Below are positions 1-7,593 of a stretch of DNA of 24,041 bases, piece after piece (within the stretch, counting starts at the first letter, position 1; the number at the start of each line of letters is the position of its first letter). Made by a program: the position numbers and the translations under genes. Under the pieces are notes generated by a model. The model was not told where the DNA came from, searched no databases, and worked only from the letters and a program-made list of their open reading frames with translations. The DNA is from an uncultured Spongiibacteraceae bacterium. Its GTDB lineage: Bacteria; Pseudomonadota; Gammaproteobacteria; Pseudomonadales; Dasaniaceae. The DNA lies in the NCBI GenBank assembly GCA_937969395.1, contig CALBVI010000213.1:1-24041 (forward strand), in the 5' to 3' direction.

Positions 1-981
1 CTGCAACCAATGGCCACTTACATCAAACCTGCGATTAATATTCCAGTTAATACCGACTGCCATGCTGCTGCCACTGCTCCAATCGCCAGCCATGTTTTCA
101 TGCTTATAACGGTACTGTAAATAAGTATGAATACGTTCATCCGGGTTCCGCCAAGACGCCTCAAGCAGCGTATTAGCCGTGTCATCACCTTCATTATCTC
201 CAGCTGAGACCTCTGCCAGTACTTCCCATTGATTGTGGTAGTAGGCCACATCGAAACCTATACGTTGCCGCTTCTTAGTACCCAGAGCGTTTAACACCTC
301 TCCTTGAAACCAAGAGAAACCTGCAACTAGGTTACTATTTGACGGCGTACCAATACGGCCGGCAAAAACATAAGGGTTATCACGGCTCTTAATCTCATTA
401 CCGGAACCACGGGTTAATGCAACCTCGTACTCGAATGAGGGCAGCACACCGTTCACCGAAACCCCCCAGTCAGCTTTCACGCCACGATCTGAAAAAGTGT
501 ATTGGCGAATGGTGCCATTGGTATCAATGTTTTGCTCTAAACCGAAAGGCACTTCAAAATGACCAGCACGGATATTAAAGGTGCCATGGGACAGTGCCGT
601 ATAATTAAAATTTGCGATTCGCCACGTTAGTTCAGTGTCGTCCTCGTCATCAAAGAAAAAAGGATGATTATCCACATTGCTGAGTTTTACCACATAGGGC
701 TGAAATATTAGCGTACCGATATCGCCGCCAGGGCCTGAAAACACTTTGTGGAAGTCCAATCCGACAACATATTTTCGAGACAACTCATGTTGATCAAAAT
801 CTCGTGTAAAACGCGATGAAAAATCCCAGGCATACCGGCTATTATCCAACCAATGACTATTACTGGATGACAAAAAGGAACTATCAGCTGAGGTACCAGC
901 TGAGATATCAGCTAAGGCTGAAGCACTGCAGACAATAAGCGCTGGCAGCAGCAAGTTTCGCGCATGGGGTATTATTCTCAT
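1..981 (-). CDS. Porin-like outer-membrane beta-barrel protein, 3' end beyond window
   Basis: The minus strand is open without a stop from an ATG at 981 to the window edge: 327 codons of a longer protein. The N-terminus is a classic Sec signal peptide (MRIIPHARN, a hydrophobic run, then SALA before D25). The mature part has short alternating strands rich in aromatic residues and Gly/Asp/Asn turns, typical of an outer-membrane barrel. One stretch, around RAGHFEVPFGLEQN, resembles the strand before the constriction in phosphate-selective-porin-like proteins. I infer a passive channel in the outer membrane; the substrate cannot be told. The ribosome binding site is weak, but no other in-frame ATG lies just upstream. 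Residues 24-35 come from a short degenerate CAGCTGA-rich DNA repeat (about 885-920). The porin class is an inference; the frame itself is certain. Confidence 0.75.
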   Translation of the reverse strand, partial: MRIIPHARNLLLPALIVCSASALADISAGTSADSSFLSSSNSHWLDNSRYAWDFSSRFTRDFDQHELSRKYVVGLDFHKVFSGPGGDIGTLIFQPYVVKLSNVDNHPFFFDDEDDTELTWRIANFNYTALSHGTFNIRAGHFEVPFGLEQNIDTNGTIRQYTFSDRGVKADWGVSVNGVLPSFEYEVALTRGSGNEIKSRDNPYVFAGRIGTPSNSNLVAGFSWFQGEVLNALGTKKRQRIGFDVAYYHNQWEVLAEVSAGDNEGDDTANTLLEASWRNPDERIHTYLQYRYKHENMAGDWSSGSSMAVGINWNINRRFDVSGHWLQ

Positions 982-1536
982 TATTACTGCGTGTTCCCGA
1001 GCTGAAATTGTAGATTAATGGATACTGTCTGACTATTTACCGAAACCATCAGATACTGAAGTGAATCCTCCTAATGAAGAACCCTACTTATCGACCGTGC
1101 GCTACCAGCACAGCTGACACATTTCGCACACATTTCAAGCTTAGTAGTACCCTTAGGTCTGTCAATTATAAATACACAGGACGTGACGCAGGACGCTTAG
1201 TTATTATTACTGATGAATACCTGAAAATGACCTCAAGATTCTGCAGCCAGAACCATCACAGTACTGGAGAATATCGAGCTGGAATAAGATTTTAGAATTT
1301 AGTGACTTGCCCGCGAAATCGCTACAGCTCAGAGGGCATAAGAAGGCATAGCACCTAAAGAAGCTTGGATTCAAGCAAGGGATGCATAGATTTGAATAGT
1401 TAGCCCATCTAATCAACTATTACTATTTATGTAAAAACTATACCGGGGCTGAAGGATAGGGACTGAAGGCGTTTGGGCTCACGCTCACTAACTGCTTAAA
1501 CGGCATCACCGTAACCAACCAGCCCTGCAAAGAAAA
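982..1536. other. 555-base stretch without convincing gene
   Basis: This lies between the porin-like gene start and the DUF2970 gene end. The short open frames here (about 70 codons on either strand) have no ribosome binding site, no family resemblance and a composition like random sequence, so I do not call them. The first 90 bases should hold the porin promoter. A GGCTGAAGG / GACTGAAGG near-repeat occurs around 1446-1470. I see nothing else. Confidence 0.5.
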
Positions 1537-1743
1537 CTACTGGTTGCTCAGCACCAGTTTCATAATCGCGTAAATCACCCCGTACCACACAACCGTCATA
1601 AAAATACCGACTAAAATGAAGTGCTTGGCACGCCCGCGAGTAAAGTCTCTTTCGCGGTTTTTTGAACTTTGTACGCCAAAAAAAGACGCTAAAATACTAC
1701 CAACCATTTGAAAAAACGACAGGCTTTTATCTTTCTCTTCCAC
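1537..1743 (-). CDS. DUF2970 family small membrane protein
   Basis: A 68-residue protein with the DUF2970 pattern: a region around FFQMVGSILASFFGVQS, then SKNRERDFTRGRAKHF, then one hydrophobic segment (about FILVGIFMTVVWYGVIYAIM). The family is a small one-pass inner-membrane protein of unknown function in proteobacteria. I chose the GTG at 1743 because AAGGGGG sits five bases before it and the resulting length is usual for the family. An ATG at 1761 (74 residues) and one at 1788 (83 residues) are in frame but less well placed. It is divergent from the MocR-type regulator gene, with about 200 bases between them. Family assignment is fairly sure; the exact start is less so. Confidence 0.75.
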   Translation of the reverse strand: MEEKDKSLSFFQMVGSILASFFGVQSSKNRERDFTRGRAKHFILVGIFMTVVWYGVIYAIMKLVLSNQ

Positions 1744-1940
1744 GACAACCCCCTTATACATTTTCCTGCTAGCTACCAATATCAGCACATTATTCAGTCG
1801 GCTAAACGGTCAACTAGGACATATAGGAAAGTTTAGGCTATTTCGTCACCTATGCACAGGGACAAAAAAAACAATAACAACATGCACAGATGCCTTATAA
1901 TTCCCGCGCAAGCTAATGCTTAAAAAGGCCAAATTGCACG

Positions 1941-3365
1941 ATGAAGCGCCCTTTATATCAACAGATCATAGATAGCTTTAGAGCAGATATAAACGACGGC
2001 CTCCGCCAACCGGGTGATCGCATGCCCTCTGTAAGAGAGCTGTGTACCGCCCGCAATATTTCAAAATCGACAGTGCTTAGTGCCTATATGCGGCTGGAGT
2101 CAGAGGGCCTGATAGAATCTAAACCGAGATCAGGGTATTACGTCACTAAAAAGATTAAGCACCTCACGCAAAAAGTTGCTCAAGGTGATAGCAATCCTGA
2201 AAGCACGCCACTACTCGTCAGCACCAATCAAGTTGTTATCGATATTATGGAAAAAGGGGCAGCATTTGACCTTTTACCGGATCATCAACCATCGGATACC
2301 AATATCACCTTACGACGATGCCTCACCAAAGCCTATCGTCAGCAATCAGGGTACGAACAAAAATATTACAATTCGCCACAGGGGTCGGTAGCCCTACGAC
2401 AACAAATAAGCAATCATCTGCATTCAAGCGGATCGCATCTGGATGTAGATGATTTGATGATAACCAGCGGCTGCCAAAACGCCTTGCTGTTGGCATTAAT
2501 GGCAACCACTAAACCTGGTGATATTGTTGCTATAGAATCCCCCTGCTTTTATGGCGCCATTCAATTGCTAGAAACACTGGGTTTACAAATAATGGAATTG
2601 CCTAGCAGTCCTGTTAGCGGTATTAATGTTGATGCAATGGCCGACATATTCGAACGCTGGCCAATTAGCGCTTTGATGATATCCCCTTGTTACGCGACAC
2701 CAACAGGATCATCAATCACCGAGGCTGACAAGCAACGTATCTTAGCGTTATGTCTTCATCACCAAACGCCCATTATTGAAGACGACATTTATGGCGAACT
2801 GTATTTTGGCTTGGAGCGTCCACGGACTTTGCACTCCTATGATAAAACCGGCAGCGTTTTACTCTGCTCTTCTTTTTCAAAATGCCTCTCTCACGACTTG
2901 CGAATTGGCTGGATTGCACCAGGCCGGTATTTAGAAAAAATTAAGCGGCTTAAAATTGCTACCTCTTTAGCAACCAGTAGCACCTTGCAAAATGGCATCG
3001 CTGACTTTATGGAACAAGGTTTTTTTGAACGCCATTTGCGACAAAAGAGAATCATACTTTCTCGGCAGAACCAGCAATTACAGGAGTTAATTTTAACGCT
3101 GATTCCCACAGCCAAAAGCTGGACACAACCCAACGGCGGCTTATCACTCTGGGTAGAGCTACCAGCCCATGTCGACACGATAAAGCTGTACCGAGCTATG
3201 CAATCTCAGGGAATTACACTTACCCCCGGCGCTCTATTTACTGCTCAGCAATCCTATAATAATTTTTTACGCATGAGCTTTGCCCATGAGTGGACCTCAG
3301 CAAGGATTGCTGCCATTAAGCGCATCGGAGAATATTTAAACAATGAGCGCAACGTCGGTAACTAA
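1941..3365 (+). CDS. MocR-type regulator (GntR HTH plus aminotransferase-like domain)
   Basis: A 474-residue protein of two parts. Residues 4-68 are a GntR-type winged helix (PLYQQIIDSFRADI, PGDRMPSVRELC, SKSTVLSAYMRLESEGLIES). Residues about 105-470 are a fold-type I PLP domain: YNSPQGSVALRQQI (143-156), ITSGCQNALLLAL, DDIYGEL (281-287, the PLP-nitrogen Asp region) and SFSKCLSHDLRIGW, with the PLP-binding lysine at K314. All residues expected for PLP binding seem present; the usual NPTG is ATPTG, a place where MocR proteins vary. Family members sense PLP or amino compounds and usually control a neighbouring gene. The divergent neighbour here is the DUF2970 gene, so the target is not evident. 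The start fits the family's N-terminus. Confidence 0.9.
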   Translation: MKRPLYQQIIDSFRADINDGLRQPGDRMPSVRELCTARNISKSTVLSAYMRLESEGLIESKPRSGYYVTKKIKHLTQKVAQGDSNPESTPLLVSTNQVVIDIMEKGAAFDLLPDHQPSDTNITLRRCLTKAYRQQSGYEQKYYNSPQGSVALRQQISNHLHSSGSHLDVDDLMITSGCQNALLLALMATTKPGDIVAIESPCFYGAIQLLETLGLQIMELPSSPVSGINVDAMADIFERWPISALMISPCYATPTGSSITEADKQRILALCLHHQTPIIEDDIYGELYFGLERPRTLHSYDKTGSVLLCSSFSKCLSHDLRIGWIAPGRYLEKIKRLKIATSLATSSTLQNGIADFMEQGFFERHLRQKRIILSRQNQQLQELILTLIPTAKSWTQPNGGLSLWVELPAHVDTIKLYRAMQSQGITLTPGALFTAQQSYNNFLRMSFAHEWTSARIAAIKRIGEYLNNERNVGN

Positions 3366-3420
3366 AACGCGACCAATACCAAAAAACTTACATCTGTATC
3401 GGTCATTATTAACGTATCTG

Positions 3421-3450
3421 AGCCTATGCAGGATGCAGGCTTAATTTTAT
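3421..3450 (+). terminator. Possible rho-independent terminator after the MocR gene
   Basis: AGCC (3421-3424) pairs with GGCT (3438-3441) and TGCA (3427-3430) with TGCA (3434-3437), leaving a TA bulge and a GGA loop, followed by TTAATTTTAT. The stem is short and bulged, so this is tentative. Confidence 0.4.
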
Positions 3451-3494
3451 AGTATCTAAACAATCGTTCATTTTTAATCTATAAAAATTAACTT

Positions 3495-3815
3495 ATGAAG
3501 CATCAATTAACAAGAAAAGCACCGCGAGACTTTGTACACATTGACGAGCTATGGGCAGCAGATAGCGCCTGGCCTCAATATTTTTTACAACAGTCAGTTT
3601 GGGTTTATGCCGATGAGTACCGTGCAGAATTAACCGGCGATGAAGACTATATGCGCATCATTATTCATTCTGGAGAAAATCAAGGATGGATTTTTAATCG
3701 CCGCCTTAAAGAACAGGCCAAAGTACATGAAGTACTTAAGAAAATAGCGATTCCCGTATCCGAACAGCAATTGGAAAATTTAGGCTTCGCGATGTGGAAG
3801 GATGATTACATATGA
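3495..3815 (+). CDS. Small uncharacterised protein (106 residues)
   Basis: I do not recognise this family. The protein is soluble, acidic and aromatic-rich, with no signal peptide, membrane segment or known catalytic motif. Reading from the N-terminus one sees RKAPRDFVHIDELWAADSAW, then a Tyr/Trp-rich middle, then MRIIIHSGENQGWIFNRRLKEQ and a C-terminal tail ending in WKDDYI. Good evidence that it is a real, formerly duplicated gene comes from a decayed copy of its last 52 codons at 4711-4893, where the protein sequence is better kept than expected by chance. It seems monocistronic, with a hairpin after the MocR gene in front and an inverted repeat behind. The function is unknown. Confidence 0.65.
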   Translation: MKHQLTRKAPRDFVHIDELWAADSAWPQYFLQQSVWVYADEYRAELTGDEDYMRIIIHSGENQGWIFNRRLKEQAKVHEVLKKIAIPVSEQQLENLGFAMWKDDYI

Positions 3816-3830
3816 TTTTTAATTGCAAAC

Positions 3831-3849
3831 GTCTAGCGTTTAACTAGAC
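3831..3849. terminator. Short hairpin downstream of the unknown gene
   Basis: GTCTAG (3831-3836) and CTAGAC (3844-3849) form a 6-bp stem with a 7-base loop. AGACACTCA (3846-3854) also recurs inverted as TGAGTGTCT at 3898-3906. It sits between convergent genes and may stop transcription, but has no T run, so this is a weak call. Confidence 0.35.
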
Positions 3850-3926
3850 ACTCAATGCAAACAAGCTTTATTGACCAACATCGCCAAGCGTTACAATGAG
3901 TGTCTCGATAAACCTTAATTACTCAT

Positions 3927-4178
3927 TTATGCAGAAACACTTTCTTTTTTCAGCATGCCAAATAACTCGTCTTTCAATTGTAAGCGTTTAATTTTTTGCT
4001 GTTCAAGATAGTTGTCACTGGTGTTTTCTACACCTTTTTCAATACGAAGAATTTCATGATCACTCTCGTGATACTCTTTAAATAAACGAGCGAAATGTGC
4101 GTCATTCATTTTCAACTTATGAATCTCATCATTAAACTCTGGAAATTCATGATGCAAATCGTGTTTTTCTATAGTCAT
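3927..4178 (-). CDS. YdcH/DUF465 family small protein
   Basis: An 83-residue charged helical protein matching the YdcH/DUF465 pattern: FPEFNDEIHKLKMNDAHFAR, then LFKEYHESDHEILRIEKG, then a helix with KIKRLQLKDELFGMLKKE close to the C-terminus. It is expected to form an antiparallel helical hairpin; the family has no agreed function. It lies nine bases after the zinc-finger gene and is almost surely translated from the same mRNA. The AGGA just upstream (AGGAATT, minus strand) gives a plausible ribosome binding site. Confidence 0.85.
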   Translation of the reverse strand: MTIEKHDLHHEFPEFNDEIHKLKMNDAHFARLFKEYHESDHEILRIEKGVENTSDNYLEQQKIKRLQLKDELFGMLKKESVSA

Positions 4179-4187
4179 TTTTAATTC

Positions 4188-4502
4188 CTACTCTGCGCAG
4201 TTAATACAAGTGTTGGTGTAAGGTAAAGCGGATAACCGCTCTGGGTTTATCGGGTTGTCACAACTGGAACAAGTAGCATATTGCCCACTACTTAAGCGAG
4301 CTATTGCACTGTTCACCAAATTTAATTCTTTATGCGTTTCTGAGAGAATTTCTTCAAGCACCTCATTATTTTCGTTTTCACCGGCCTGCTCAGCAAAATC
4401 TTGCGAACGCTTATTGGCTAAGTCTTTCTCAATAGCCTTAATTCGCTTTTCAAGCTGCTCTTTATCATTGACTAAACGTGATGATATTTCTTGCGTACCC
4501 AT
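4188..4502 (-). CDS. DksA/TraR-type C4 zinc-finger protein
   Basis: 104 residues. The first 70 form a coiled-coil-prone charged region (KEQLEKRIKAIEKDLANKR and EEILSETHKELNLVNSAIARL). The C-terminus is a C4 finger with cysteines at 78, 81, 99 and 102 (C-x2-C-x17-C-x2-C, QYATCSSCDNPINPERL) as in the DksA/TraR family. It is shorter than DksA itself (about 150 residues) and closer to the YbiI/TraR-like group, which may bind the secondary channel of RNA polymerase. The acidic tip residues that DksA places between its two coils cannot be identified with confidence, so a DksA role is not claimed. It is first of a two-gene unit with the YdcH-like gene. Confidence 0.85.
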   Translation of the reverse strand: MGTQEISSRLVNDKEQLEKRIKAIEKDLANKRSQDFAEQAGENENNEVLEEILSETHKELNLVNSAIARLSSGQYATCSSCDNPINPERLSALPYTNTCINCAE

Positions 4503-4710
4503 GGTTTGCTCTCATTGCTTGTCTTGTTTAGTCCATTATGTCTTGAATTAAATTTTGCCACTTGATGTAGCTCAAAATTTACTCGATAGAATTAAAAAAT
4601 TTACCTTACTGCAGATACGCCGTACTGAAATCCTAGACGCCTCCTACATCCGCCGCTAAATTACGACCCTATATGCTACCGCCACTTTTTGAGTATCAAC
4701 AGCACCTTAA

Positions 4711-4893
4711 GATGCGCCAAATAGGCGTATCATTATTCATTCAGGGGGAAATCAAAGATGGGGTTTTAATCGACGTTTTAATAGAGAAGAGAAATTACAT
4801 GAGGCACTTAAGAAAATAGCGGTTTTCGTGTTTGAACAACCATTGAAAAATTTAGGCTTCGCAGCGCGGGAAGATAATTACATCTCGTTTTGA
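4711..4893 (+). pseudogene. Decayed partial copy of the gene at 3495-3815
   Basis: From 4726 the plus strand reads a peptide that aligns without gaps to the last 52 residues of the unknown protein at 3495-3815: by eye 33 of 52 positions agree, including RIIIHSG, FNRR, LKKIA, NLGFA and the ending D-x-Y-I. It then runs three codons further (TCG TTT TGA) than the intact copy. There is no start codon in this frame after the TAA at 4708, and nothing upstream resembles the first half of the intact gene, so it is a 5'-truncated remnant. The rest of the gene-free stretch 4503-5017 holds the presumed promoter of the zinc-finger gene at its left end and a palindrome at its right end. Confidence 0.75.
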
Positions 4894-4977
4894 TTAGCAA
4901 GCCTCTCAAACTTAAGCTAATCACCAATCATTATGGTAGGCAGATAAAAAACCCAGTGTAGTGCGGGCGTATGTACC

Positions 4978-5003
4978 AGCTGTTACTGTCGACAGTAACA
5001 GCT
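4978..5003. repeat. 26-bp perfect palindrome
   Basis: The half-site AGCTGTTACTGTC is followed at once by its exact reverse complement, with no spacer. As RNA it would be an 11-bp stem with a TCGA loop. It starts 14 bases after the stop of the minus-strand lipoprotein gene. No T run follows on either strand, so it could be a terminator, an RNA-stabilising hairpin or an operator. Confidence 0.7.
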
Positions 5004-5017
5004 CAATCAATATAAAA

Positions 5018-5593
5018 CTATTCTGACCTATCCACATTCGACAGTGGAATTGTAATAAAGGGTAGGCCCAAAGCATCTGTTTTCACCACGGCTCTTATTG
5101 TTTTTCCTCGTGTTAACGCACCCATCTCCCCAATGAAATAATACATTTCAGAAACACCGTGAAATTTTTCTAAGGAAAGCACATTTAATTCAGTACTTTG
5201 ATCTACGCCGGGGATATAGCCTAACGGCAAGGTAACACCAAAATTATCAATATCGGTTGCCAGCGAGGTATAAAAAACAATTAATGCTTCGTCAGCAAGG
5301 TCAGGCTCGGCCACGACATTAATACCAAAGCGATTGCCAAGTTCTACCGTCAAACGTCGATCAGCGTACTGTTTAATCTCAGGGCTATCAATAAAGTGAG
5401 TTTCAACAAACAGCGATTTACCACGGTAATCAGCAAATTCCTCTGAGGATAATTTGCCCACTAAATCATCTATGCTGTGAGTGAGCAGTTTTTGAGATGT
5501 TGAGCCACTGTATGAGTCACGTAACTCTCTCGTCGAACAAGCGGTGATACAAAATAATATCAAACATAAAAAAACAACATTGCGCTTAATCAT
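5018..5593 (-). CDS. Uncharacterised lipoprotein, DUF6655-like
   Basis: 191 residues. The N-terminus MIKRNVVFLCLILFCITAC is a lipoprotein signal with the lipobox ITAC and the lipidated cysteine at position 19. The mature part begins with TSQKLLTHSIDDLVGKL, then a strand-rich segment (YRGKSLFVETHFID), then IDNFGVTLPLGYIPGVD and a strand ending in ALGLPFITIP. The order 'leader, STSQ-LL-SID, GK-VFVET' recalls the DUF6655 lipoproteins, but I hold this as a resemblance only. It is monocistronic, with its own upstream region (5594-5758) after arsH. Cellular role unknown; location is probably the outer membrane facing the periplasm, since residue +2 is Ser. Confidence 0.7.
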   Translation of the reverse strand: MIKRNVVFLCLILFCITACSTRELRDSYSGSTSQKLLTHSIDDLVGKLSSEEFADYRGKSLFVETHFIDSPEIKQYADRRLTVELGNRFGINVVAEPDLADEALIVFYTSLATDIDNFGVTLPLGYIPGVDQSTELNVLSLEKFHGVSEMYYFIGEMGALTRGKTIRAVVKTDALGLPFITIPLSNVDRSE

Positions 5594-5758
5594 AGAGATA
5601 ATGGCCCTTTAGATGGTTAATCCCCCGAAGGGATACTTAATGTATTTAATGGTCATAGCGCAGCAATCATTTTAAGCGCCACAATTGGTCGGCTATTCTA
5701 ATCGTTATTGGCTCTACTGTCGTGCTCAGCGCGCAAATACAAGCGCAAACATTATTGT

Positions 5759-6466
5759 TTAGTCCGCTTGATTGACTCTCTTGATTAAGGCTTCCCCAGA
5801 TTCTTTCCTCTCAGAATATCTATCCACCAAATAATCGGACTGATCTCTAGTCAGCAAAGTGAACTTAACCAATTCCTCCATCACATCAACGATACGATCA
5901 TAGAATCCTGAGGGTTTCATTCTGTTATTGTCATCAAATTGTAAAAACGCTTTGGCCACAGAGGATTGGTTGGGGATTGTTATCATCCTCATCCAGCGAC
6001 CTAAAATGCGCAACTGATTGACGACATTAAACGATTGCGAACCACCTTCAACTTGCATAACCGCTAAGGTTTTTCCCTGCGTGGGCCGAACAGCGCCAAC
6101 CTTTAATGGCACCCAATCTAGCTGCGCTTTCATAATCGAGGTCATGCAGCCGTGTCTTTCGGGGGAGCACCACACCTGCCCCTCTGACCACATCATTAGC
6201 TCACGCAGTTCTTCAACTTTGGGGTGTGATTCATCAGCATCATCCGGCAGCGGTAAACCTGCGGGATTAAATATTTTAGTATCACAGCCTAACTCTTGTA
6301 GCAGAAGCTGACATTCCTCTACTACCAAGCGACTAAAAGAGCGATTTCTTAGCGATCCATACAATAGAAGAATTTTAGGTGGGTGAACGGAAACCGTTTT
6401 AGGCTGAGGGTTATTTTGCAGCGAAGCGATAAAATGCTCCGAATCTACATTCGGTAAATCTGTCAT
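5759..6466 (-). CDS. arsH: ArsH, NADPH-dependent FMN reductase / organoarsenical oxidase
   Basis: 235 residues of flavodoxin-like fold. [16 protein letters not shown] (residues 31-46) is the FMN-phosphate loop of ArsH, and [21 protein letters not shown] (100-120) is the most diagnostic ArsH block, differing little from the usual SPERHGAMTGIMKAQIDWIP. The family reduces oxygen, metals or quinones with NADPH and oxidises trivalent organoarsenicals. It is the last gene of an arsR-arsC-arsH unit, 12 bases after arsC, so it is probably expressed under ArsR. The length is normal for the family. Confidence 0.93.
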   Translation of the reverse strand: MTDLPNVDSEHFIASLQNNPQPKTVSVHPPKILLLYGSLRNRSFSRLVVEECQLLLQELGCDTKIFNPAGLPLPDDADESHPKVEELRELMMWSEGQVWCSPERHGCMTSIMKAQLDWVPLKVGAVRPTQGKTLAVMQVEGGSQSFNVVNQLRILGRWMRMITIPNQSSVAKAFLQFDDNNRMKPSGFYDRIVDVMEELVKFTLLTRDQSDYLVDRYSERKESGEALIKRVNQAD

Positions 6467-6478
6467 TTTTTATTAAAC

Positions 6479-6952
6479 CTAATCAATGTTCTCAATTTCA
6501 ATCAGCAAATCAGCAATTTCCTGCTTAGATTTATTCTCGGTATTGACCTCAGATAATCGTTGAATTCTATTTTTTAAAATCGCCATGGTGTTGCGAAATG
6601 CATTGGCAATATCGTCATCACTACCCGATAACTTAGACGGATCCGCTAAACCCCAATGCACCTTGATGGAATGACCAAACCAAACAGGACAAGACTCTCC
6701 CGCAGCGGAATCGCAAACGGTAATTACAACGTCAGGCTGCCAGCTTTCATGTTCGTCCCAGGACTGACTAGTTAGGCCTTCAGTACTAACACCCTGCTCC
6801 TTGAGATACTTAAGTGACAGAGGATGCACCTCACCAACCGGCTGACTTCCTGCCGATCTGGCAACAATATCATCACCACCAAAATGATTAGCGATGGCCT
6901 CAGCCAAAATACTTCGACAGCGGTTATGGGTACAAATAAATAATATTTTCAT
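6479..6952 (-). CDS. arsC: Thioredoxin-type arsenate reductase ArsC
   Basis: 157 residues of the low-molecular-weight tyrosine phosphatase fold. The P-loop CTHNRCRS gives the nucleophile C7 and R13 (C-x5-R). C79 (VITVCDSA) and C87 (GESCPVW) are the two resolving cysteines of the thioredoxin-coupled ArsC class, as in Staphylococcus aureus ArsC. DPSKLSGSDDDI supplies the late catalytic Asp. It reduces As(V) to As(III) in the cytoplasm. It lies between arsR (42 bases upstream) and arsH (12 bases downstream). An As(III) pump is normally needed to make this useful, yet none is encoded nearby. Confidence 0.93.
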   Translation of the reverse strand: MKILFICTHNRCRSILAEAIANHFGGDDIVARSAGSQPVGEVHPLSLKYLKEQGVSTEGLTSQSWDEHESWQPDVVITVCDSAAGESCPVWFGHSIKVHWGLADPSKLSGSDDDIANAFRNTMAILKNRIQRLSEVNTENKSKQEIADLLIEIENID

Positions 6953-6995
6953 AAATCATCTCATCAAATACTTAATGGTATTGCTAACAAAATTT

Positions 6996-7346
6996 TTAAC
7001 AACACTGGGATTTTCTTACCGGGCGGTCGCCCATTTTTGATAGTCGCTGCAGCAAAGGTTTTACCTGCTTTTGGCTATTATCCAAGGTTGTCGATATAAC
7101 ATGACTAACCCAGAGCGGTAGCGATGAATTCATTTGGTAATAAACCCACTGCCCTTCTCTTCTATCCGTTAACAGACCACAAGCTCTCAACTGAGACAAG
7201 TGGCGAGAAATTTTCGGCTGGCTCACCTGTAATGCTACCGTCAACTCACAAACACAGAGCTCCCGCTCTTGCTGTATAAGCAGAATGCACAGTAAGCGGG
7301 TTTCATCCGATAAACATTTAAACAATTTTAACGAGTCGATATTCAT
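6996..7346 (-). CDS. arsR: ArsR, arsenite-responsive repressor
   Basis: 116 residues from the ATG at 7346. LKLFKCLSDETRLL leads into a winged helix; ELCVCEL (C31 and C33) is the typical As(III)-binding start of helix alpha-3; PKISRHLSQLRACGLL is the recognition helix region and GQWVYYQMN the wing. The protein ends in two cysteines. Another in-frame ATG at 7376 would add MFIHIYGCPY, but that DNA consists of CATATATG repeats that look like the operator, so I prefer 7346. As(III) binding would release the promoter. It is first in the arsR-arsC-arsH unit and divergent from the response regulator gene. Confidence 0.9.
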   Translation of the reverse strand: MNIDSLKLFKCLSDETRLLCILLIQQERELCVCELTVALQVSQPKISRHLSQLRACGLLTDRREGQWVYYQMNSSLPLWVSHVISTTLDNSQKQVKPLLQRLSKMGDRPVRKSQCC

Positions 7347-7381
7347 ATACGGACAACCATATATATGAATAAACATATATG
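7344..7381 (-). promoter_or_regulatory. Probable ArsR operator
   Basis: Palindromic CATATATATG (7358-7367) and CATATATG (7374-7381), with CATATAC at 7344-7350, are spaced about one and a half helical turns apart directly at the arsR start. ArsR proteins bind such AT-rich dyads in their own promoters. The site is an inference from position and symmetry. Confidence 0.55.
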
Positions 7382-7593
7382 CAAATTTAATTAAGAGGCA
7401 GCGCTGCTCGCTATGAGCGCCATAACAGCGCCCAACAAAAGCAATGAAAACACAAATTTAGGTAAAGCAAAATGCTACGCAGTCGTGCTATATCAACCGA
7501 GAAAACTATAGCACCGCTAACCACAGCGACATAAACAAGCCAGCTGCTATACTAAATCAACAGTTTGAACAGCTAAGTAGAAAAGGACCTCTC

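Noticed and set aside
880..925. CAGCTGA-rich repeats as a mobile-element or binding-site cluster
   Set aside because: They lie inside the porin-like gene just after the signal peptide, are imperfect, and read as Ala/Ser/Asp codons; simple coding redundancy is enough.
1074..1295. 73-codon plus-strand frame
   Set aside because: No ribosome binding site, no family resemblance, overlaps another random frame on the opposite strand.
1207..1416. 69-codon minus-strand frame
   Set aside because: Cys/Phe/Ser-rich composition typical of noncoding frames, no ribosome binding site and no recognisable motif.
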